5,042 bases of DNA from Actinomycetota bacterium (lineage in GTDB: Bacteria > Actinomycetota > Humimicrobiia > Humimicrobiales > Humimicrobiaceae): NCBI GenBank assembly GCA_015711775.1, contig JACVJB010000109.1, positions 1 through 5,042 on the forward strand, in the 5' to 3' direction. Numbering within the stretch: the stretch's first letter is position 1; the number at the start of each line of letters is the position of its first letter. The notes beneath the pieces were generated by a model that was not told the origin of the DNA, made no database searches, and worked only from the letters and a program-made list of their open reading frames with translations. Below, one piece after another: positions 1-5,042 of this stretch. Made by a program: the position numbers and the translations under genes.

Positions 1-482
1 TTTGCATTTTCAAGGGCTTTAAATGCAGTTTCAGTTGCCTGAATGGCCATTTCAGTATTGGTTTCTGAAAGCTGGACAGCGACATGATTTGCATCAAGAG
101 CGCTCTGATAGTTTATTTTTGCAATTGCTATGGATTTTCTGGCAATCTCCAGGTTCTGTTCCGCCTGCATAATATAAAGCATTGTCTTTGAATCATCAAT
201 TTTAATAAGAAGCTCTCCCTTTTTAAAAGTATCTCCCTGGCCCAGTATTTCAATTACTTCTGCTGACTGGGTTAATGAATAATTCCTTTTCTCGGTTGAA
301 TCAACTGTTCCTGTGGAAGAAACTGTTTCTATTATATCTCCGCGGATAACAGTAAAAGTTTCAATTTCAGGCATTTCTTTTCTGCAGCCTGCAGCAAACA
401 ATAAAACCGCAGTAATTAACAGTATTAACAATACAGCTATAAGTCCGGTTTTTGCGCTTTTAAAATTTTTAGAATTTTTCAT
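1..482 (-). CDS. Membrane fusion protein (HlyD/MacA-type efflux adaptor lipoprotein), N-terminal part, runs off the left edge
   Basis: An open frame reads from ATG (complement of 480-482) to the window edge without a stop: 160 codons plus two bases, 3' end missing. Residues 1-12 are basic, about 13-32 form a hydrophobic segment, and LFAAGC ends at Cys33, which fits a lipobox; the protein is therefore probably a lipoprotein outside the cytoplasmic membrane. Residues 40-65 (FTVIRGDIIETVSSTGTV) look like the entry strand of an HlyD/RND-type adaptor. Residues 74-96 resemble the lipoyl half-motif, with a GDTFKKGELL core. From about residue 103 an Ala/Gln/Glu-rich helix starts the coiled-coil hairpin. 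In this family the adaptor joins an ABC or RND pump to the rest of the exporter; the pump gene would be expected beyond the left edge. The start is supported by AGGAAG eight bases upstream. The substrate cannot be told. The family call is firm; the subfamily (YknX/MacA-like rather than RND) is inferred. Confidence 0.85.
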   Translation of the reverse strand, partial: MKNSKNFKSAKTGLIAVLLILLITAVLLFAAGCRKEMPEIETFTVIRGDIIETVSSTGTVDSTEKRNYSLTQSAEVIEILGQGDTFKKGELLIKIDDSKTMLYIMQAEQNLEIARKSIAIAKINYQSALDANHVAVQLSETNTEMAIQATETAFKALENA

Positions 483-490
483 AATGCTTT

Positions 491-496
491 CTTCCT
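491..496 (-). promoter_or_regulatory. Ribosome binding site of the membrane fusion protein gene
   Basis: On the minus strand AGGAAG lies eight bases before the ATG at 482. It is a good Shine-Dalgarno match and decides the start that yields a complete lipoprotein signal peptide. Confidence 0.7.
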
Positions 497-601
497 GTCA
501 GTAATTTTTAGAAAAATTAATTATTGGTTATTAATATCGATTAAAGGATAGTATATATCATGAAGCATTGCATTAAAAATATTTATGGCTTCTTCAAAAA
601 T

Positions 602-619
602 TATATTGAATTCGATATA
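602..619. promoter_or_regulatory. 18-bp near-palindrome, possible operator
   Basis: TATATTGAATTCGATATA is symmetric around a GAATTC centre, with a single mismatched pair (607/614). It touches the -10 box of the minus-strand promoter and covers the predicted start site, where a repressor dimer would block transcription. No known regulator motif is recognised, and AT-rich DNA gives such palindromes by chance fairly easily. Confidence 0.35.
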
Positions 620-647
620 TACTAAATTCATACCCTGCTATTGTCAA
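619..647 (-). promoter_or_regulatory. Sigma-70-type promoter candidate for the membrane fusion protein gene
   Basis: Read on the minus strand, a perfect TTGACA -35 box (647-642) is followed after 17 bp by TAGTAT (624-619), a 4/6 match to TATAAT that keeps the TA...T positions. Transcription would start near 612 and leave a leader of about 130 nt. A second possible -10, TATAAT at 605-600, has only a poor -35 at normal spacing. The match is visible in the sequence; activity is inferred. Confidence 0.55.
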
Positions 648-660
648 GCAGTTGCAGCAT

Positions 661-692
661 TTTTTACAGTCTTTTTACAGATATTTTTACAG
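661..692. repeat. Three phased TTTTTACAG direct repeats (A-tracts on the minus strand)
   Basis: TTTTTACAG begins at 661, 672 and 684, spaced 11 and 12 bp, close to one helical turn. The first and third copies share 14 identical bases (661-674 and 684-697). A related TTTTTTACA lies at 748-756. The array sits just upstream of the minus-strand -35 box, about -48 to -80 from the predicted start. It could be a curved A-tract/UP-like element or a row of activator sites. Confidence 0.5.
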
Positions 693-732
693 TCTTTGCT
701 GATAATTAATGTATTATTTGGTATCCTTGTTG

Positions 733-738
733 TATAAT
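733..738 (+). promoter_or_regulatory. Probable -10 box of the eno promoter
   Basis: A perfect TATAAT lies 84 bp before the eno start codon, giving a predicted start near 745 and a leader of about 78 nt. The -35 region at 17-bp spacing (TGTATT, 710-715) is a poor match, so the promoter is uncertain or may need an activator. This is the best + strand candidate in the gap. Confidence 0.4.
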
Positions 739-789
739 CATTAACTGTTTTTTACATGCCGAAAAAACTATTAAACTTTAAGAATATAA

Positions 790-2118
<1,329 letters not shown>

Positions 2119-2136
2119 GAGTCATGCTTAAATTCA

Positions 2137-3009
2137 ATGCTTACAGGTAAAACAGTAATTTCAAATATTGCAGATGAAGTAGAGGAAAAACTGCTGAAGG
2201 GCAAACTGTATGAGTGCCCTTCAAAAGACGCTCAGCAAAAAATAGTGCTCATGACTAATGATGACGGTATAGAGGCATCGGGACTGAAAACACTTTATGC
2301 AGCTTTCTGCAGCGATAAAAAATATGATGTGAGGATTGTTGCGCCTGACAGAGAAAGAAGCGCAGTGGGGCATGCAATAACAGTGTTTGATCCCATATCT
2401 GTAAAAAAAGAGTATATTGACGGAATTTTTTGCGGATATTCAGTGGATGGAACTCCTGCTGACTGTGTAAAGCTTGCAATAACGGCAATATTTGAAAAAA
2501 AGCCTGATATTCTGATATCCGGAATTAACAGGGGGGCAAATATAGGCGAGAACATAATATATTCCGGAACAGTTTCCGCAGCAACAGAGGGTACCATTTA
2601 CAATGTGCCGTCAATAGCAGTATCTCTCGACAGCTTCAGGGATACAGATTACAGTTTTGCTGCAAAGTTTGCAAAAAAAATTGCTGATATGGTAATAAAA
2701 CTAAATAATTTGCCCGTCCGCACACTGCTTAATATAAATATTCCCGATGCTGCGGAAAAAGATATAAGAGGAGTCAAAATCACTCATCAGAGCGATGTTA
2801 AATTCAGGGATATTTTTATAAAAAGGGTGGATCCGCGCGGAAGGGAATATTACTGGATGGACGGGGAATATGAGGTGAGCTCTTTTGACAAAGACAGTGA
2901 TTTTGCTGCGCTGCGGGATAATTTTATTTCTGTGACCCCAATACAGCATGACATGACAGATTACGGGCACATTGACTATTTCCGCGGGCTTCTAAAAAAC
3001 GCGATGTAG
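2137..3009 (+). CDS. surE: SurE 5'/3'-nucleotidase with an unusual N-terminal extension
   Basis: SurE is a metal-dependent phosphatase that dephosphorylates nucleoside 5'- and 3'-monophosphates; some members also cleave short polyphosphate. Family marks are in order: KIVLMTNDDG (35-44) with the metal-binding Asp42-Asp43, PDRERSA (70-76), VDGTPADC (103-110), SGINRGANIG (128-137) followed by YSGTVSAATEG (142-152), and the C-terminal FISVTPIQHDMTDY. SurE proteins normally begin about four residues before the TNDDG motif and are near 250 residues long. Here about 34 residues precede that strand and the total is 290. No internal ATG, GTG or TTG with a ribosome site restores the usual start: the Met of VLMTNDDG would cut the first strand, and a CTG preceded by GAGGA is only a remote option. 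The gap to eno is 18 bp with at best a weak ribosome site, suggesting translation coupled to eno. The function call is firm; the exact start is not. Confidence 0.93.
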   Translation: MLTGKTVISNIADEVEEKLLKGKLYECPSKDAQQKIVLMTNDDGIEASGLKTLYAAFCSDKKYDVRIVAPDRERSAVGHAITVFDPISVKKEYIDGIFCGYSVDGTPADCVKLAITAIFEKKPDILISGINRGANIGENIIYSGTVSAATEGTIYNVPSIAVSLDSFRDTDYSFAAKFAKKIADMVIKLNNLPVRTLLNINIPDAAEKDIRGVKITHQSDVKFRDIFIKRVDPRGREYYWMDGEYEVSSFDKDSDFAALRDNFISVTPIQHDMTDYGHIDYFRGLLKNAM

Positions 3010-3042
3010 TCAAATTATATTTACTTTGAAGTAGTAAAAAAT

Positions 3043-4107
3043 ATGAAAAATCATTTTATAAAAGACTTAAAGCCGGGCGATACCGTAGATACTGTATTTA
3101 TACTGGTTAAAAAAACGTTAAAAAAAACAAAAAACGGCCAGAATTACAGCGCTTTAAGTTTCCAGGATAACAGCGGCAGCATAGAAGGTATTATATGGAC
3201 CGAAGCATGCCAGAGCATGGAACTGTTTAAAAAAGGCAATTTTGAAGAAGGCGACTATGTGAAGGTGCAGGGCTCTGTTTCTGAATATAAAGGAACAAGA
3301 CAGCTCGATATAAACAGGCTGCTGCCTTTAAGTGAAGAAGAAAAAAGCGTTATTGCTCATGAGGATTTTGTAAAAAGCTCAAAAAGAAATACAGGCCAGA
3401 TGTTTAAAGAGCTGCTAAGTATTATCGAAAGTTTTAAAAACCCGCATCTCAGGAAGCTGGCCGAGTCTTTTTTTTCTGACCCTGTCTTTAAAAACAATTT
3501 CTGCTTCTGGCCGGCGGCAGTTCAGTATCACCATGCCTATATTGGCGGGCTGCTTGAGCACACTCTTTCAATGGTAAAAATTTGCGACTACCTTGCAAAC
3601 TGTTATGAAAACATAGACAGGGATCTGCTCATTACGGGCGCAGCGCTTCATGATATAGGAAAAATAACCGAATACAGTACAGAAAAAAATGGCGCACTTA
3701 TAAAGATTACAGACGAGGGAAAGCTGCTTGGACATATCACAATAGGATATGGCATTGTAATGAGCAGGTTAAAACTTATAAAAGATTTCCCCAAAGACCT
3801 TGAGAAAAGGCTGCTGCATATAATTCTTGCCCATCACGGTCACAAGGAATTCGGTTCGCCTAAAAGGCCAAAAACGCTTGAGGCATTCATAGTTTATCAT
3901 GTTGATCATATGGATGCCGATATTGGCGGATTTAACTTTATTCTTGAAAATTCCGGCAGTGAGGCCCAATGGTCAGAGTATTTGAAAAACTATGAGAGGT
4001 CCATATATCTCAAATCACCAGATTATTCAGACAGCGCTTCCGCGGAAGAGCAAAACGGCAACAACGTCAGTCCACAAAATACACAGGCAGAAGATGTTCT
4101 TTTTTAA
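3043..4107 (+). CDS. yhaM: YhaM-type 3'-5' exoribonuclease (OB-fold plus HD domain)
   Basis: YhaM/CBF1-family enzymes degrade RNA, and in some cases single-stranded DNA, from the 3' end, using an N-terminal OB-fold to bind nucleic acid and an HD domain for metal-dependent hydrolysis. Here residues about 10-95 form the OB part (FIKDLKPGDTV, YSALSFQDNSGSIEGIIW, GDYVKVQGSVSEYKG). A linker runs to about 155. The HD domain has YHHAYIGGLLEHT (His163, His164, His173), LHDIGK (His203-Asp204), GHITIG (His231), AHHGHKEFGSP (His264, His265) and VDHMDA (Asp288). All metal ligands expected for an active HD enzyme appear present. The last 30 residues are a polar Ser/Asn/Gln/Glu tail that looks disordered; the total of 354 is longer than the roughly 310 usual for Bacillus YhaM. 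It follows surE by 33 bp without a strong ribosome site and probably belongs to the same operon. An HD phosphohydrolase with another substrate is possible but less likely given the OB-HD order. Confidence 0.88.
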   Translation: MKNHFIKDLKPGDTVDTVFILVKKTLKKTKNGQNYSALSFQDNSGSIEGIIWTEACQSMELFKKGNFEEGDYVKVQGSVSEYKGTRQLDINRLLPLSEEEKSVIAHEDFVKSSKRNTGQMFKELLSIIESFKNPHLRKLAESFFSDPVFKNNFCFWPAAVQYHHAYIGGLLEHTLSMVKICDYLANCYENIDRDLLITGAALHDIGKITEYSTEKNGALIKITDEGKLLGHITIGYGIVMSRLKLIKDFPKDLEKRLLHIILAHHGHKEFGSPKRPKTLEAFIVYHVDHMDADIGGFNFILENSGSEAQWSEYLKNYERSIYLKSPDYSDSASAEEQNGNNVSPQNTQAEDVLF

Positions 4108-4117
4108 AGAAGCGATT

Positions 4118-5042
4118 TTATTTTTTTAAAAGCAGCGATGCTTTTCCGCATATTGCATTAACTGCATCCGGCACTGTTGCAATATACGGAGCATATGAAG
4201 TATCAGTCATGTATAAGTCATCAACTGTCATTTCTGCAGTAATGGCAGCGGCAAAAACATCAATTCTTTTTCCTACTCCCGCCCTTCCGGCCATCTGCGC
4301 TCCAAGCAACTTTCGTGAGTTTTTGTCAACAATTATAACTATGTTAATTTTTTCAGCAGGCGAGAAGACACCGACATGAGAAGAAAACTGCCCTGTAACT
4401 TTAATTGCATTAAACCTGTATTCGGCTGCCTCTTTTAAGCCAATGCCGGTTCTTGCAAACTCATAGCCGAATATTTTATCAACCTGAGTTCCTGCAGAGC
4501 CTGCAAATATATCGTCTTCTCCTGCAGCATTGGCTCCTGCAACCCTGCCTGATCTTATGGCATTTCCCGCAGTGGGGAAATAAGAATAAGATTTTGTCAC
4601 TATATTTTTAACAAGGCAGCAATCTCCTGCAGCAAATATATTCGGCTGTGAGCTCTGCTGCCTCTGTGATACTTTCATCGCGCCCCTTATGTCAAGATCC
4701 ACAGATGAATTTTTAAGAAATGAAGTATTTGGTTTAATTCCTGTTGCCATTATCACAATGTCGGCATCAATATTAGAACTTGAGCCATATTCATGCTTCA
4801 TGTCTTCAACAGTGGCGGAATAGCAGATACCTTTGCTGTTGGCATTTATTCTTGAAAGCCTGCTGCCGCTTAAAAGAGTAACTCCTGCGCCGGTAACAGC
4901 GGCCTGCATAATGCCTGATATCTCTGTTTCAAAATCACTGAAAATACTGTCCTTTAATTCCACAATGCTTACCTTTAAACCTCTATGAAGCAAAGCTTCC
5001 GCTGCAAGAAGCCCGATATATCCTCCGCCTGCAATAACTGCA
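4118..5042 (-). CDS. FAD/NAD-dependent pyridine nucleotide-disulfide oxidoreductase (NADH oxidase/CoA-disulfide reductase type), C-terminal part, runs off the right edge
   Basis: The frame is open from the window edge, which cuts it within the NAD(P)-binding domain, to the stop at 4118-4120, leaving 307 complete codons. It opens with AVIAGGGYIG, the dinucleotide-binding glycine motif. SIVELKD follows, whose acidic residue at the end of strand two favours NADH over NADPH. ATGIKPNT (fragment residues 99-106) and NIFAAGDCC (about 134-142), the second FAD contact, come next. YFPTAGNAIRSGRVAGANAAG (split as YFPTAGNAIR and SGRVAGANAAG) is the helix that binds FAD. From about residue 188 the C-terminal dimerisation domain runs to SYAPYIATVPDAVNAI near the end. 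Such enzymes reduce oxygen to water or peroxide, or reduce CoA-disulfide or polysulfide; the redox cysteine that tells these apart lies in the missing N-terminus, so the substrate is open. A TTG at 4993 gives an apparent start but lies inside the Rossmann motif and is not real. It converges on the yhaM-like gene. Confidence 0.88.
   Translation of the reverse strand, partial: AVIAGGGYIGLLAAEALLHRGLKVSIVELKDSIFSDFETEISGIMQAAVTGAGVTLLSGSRLSRINANSKGICYSATVEDMKHEYGSSSNIDADIVIMATGIKPNTSFLKNSSVDLDIRGAMKVSQRQQSSQPNIFAAGDCCLVKNIVTKSYSYFPTAGNAIRSGRVAGANAAGEDDIFAGSAGTQVDKIFGYEFARTGIGLKEAAEYRFNAIKVTGQFSSHVGVFSPAEKINIVIIVDKNSRKLLGAQMAGRAGVGKRIDVFAAAITAEMTVDDLYMTDTSYAPYIATVPDAVNAICGKASLLLKK

Noticed and set aside
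313..504. Plus-strand 63-residue open frame
   Set aside because: It lies antisense to the membrane fusion protein gene, whose lipobox, lipoyl half-motif and ribosome site are clear. The plus-strand frame resembles no known protein and has no ribosome site.
661..697. TTTTTACAG repeats as a CRISPR array or mobile-element end
   Set aside because: The units are only 9-14 bp at 11-12 bp spacing with no unique spacers, no cas genes, no transposase and no terminal inverted repeats.
2255..2970. Three minus-strand frames of 77-100 residues inside surE
   Set aside because: They are antisense to a well-conserved SurE and their Ser/Phe/Ile-rich translations look like shadow composition.
3769..3969. Minus-strand 66-residue frame inside the HD domain
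   Set aside because: It is antisense to conserved HD motifs and has no independent support.
4128..4145. AAAAGC-6 nt-GCTTTT hairpin as a terminator
   Set aside because: The stem has only two GC pairs and only four T residues follow on the + strand. On the minus strand an A run follows instead of a T run. It also lies within the oxidoreductase coding end.
4118..4993. Oxidoreductase as a complete 291-residue gene starting at TTG 4993
   Set aside because: The same frame continues upstream through the Rossmann glycine motif (GGGYIG) to the window edge, so the TTG is an internal leucine codon and the gene is cut by the window.

Overview
This is an AT-rich bacterial chromosomal window. It holds three complete genes in a row on the + strand (enolase, SurE, and a YhaM-type OB-fold/HD exoribonuclease), flanked by two minus-strand genes that each run off a window edge. 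The enolase looks like a low-GC Gram-positive (Clostridia-like) or related anaerobe enzyme. A YhaM-type protein and a lipoprotein-anchored membrane fusion protein fit the same picture. This assignment is an inference from protein style and base composition; the sequence does not prove it.

Layout. Positions 1-482 (minus) carry the N-terminal 160 codons of a HlyD/MacA-type membrane fusion lipoprotein, the adaptor of an export pump. Positions 483-822 are a non-coding divergent intergenic region. It contains a plausible sigma-70-type promoter for the minus gene (TTGACA, 17 bp, TAGTAT), an 18-bp near-palindrome just downstream of its -10, three phased TTTTTACAG repeats (A-tracts on the minus strand) just upstream of its -35, and a TATAAT box facing eno. 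Positions 823-2118 are eno, 2137-3009 surE, and 3043-4107 the yhaM-like gene. The gaps between these three are 18 and 33 bp, with no visible terminator, so they probably form one transcription unit. Positions 4118-5042 (minus) are the C-terminal part of a pyridine-nucleotide-disulfide oxidoreductase of the NADH oxidase/CoA-disulfide reductase type. It converges on the yhaM-like gene with only 10 bp between the stop codons.

How the genes may work together. Enolase is the glycolytic step that makes phosphoenolpyruvate, and in some bacteria it is also a partner of RNA-decay complexes. YhaM-type enzymes trim RNA from the 3' end and release nucleoside monophosphates. SurE removes the phosphate from nucleoside monophosphates. 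Linkage of the three suggests an RNA-turnover/nucleotide-salvage grouping, or simply a housekeeping operon. I see no clear new defence system, mobile element, CRISPR array, tRNA or rRNA. The most unusual points are the roughly 30-residue N-terminal extension of SurE, the eno-surE-yhaM linkage, and the structured divergent promoter region.
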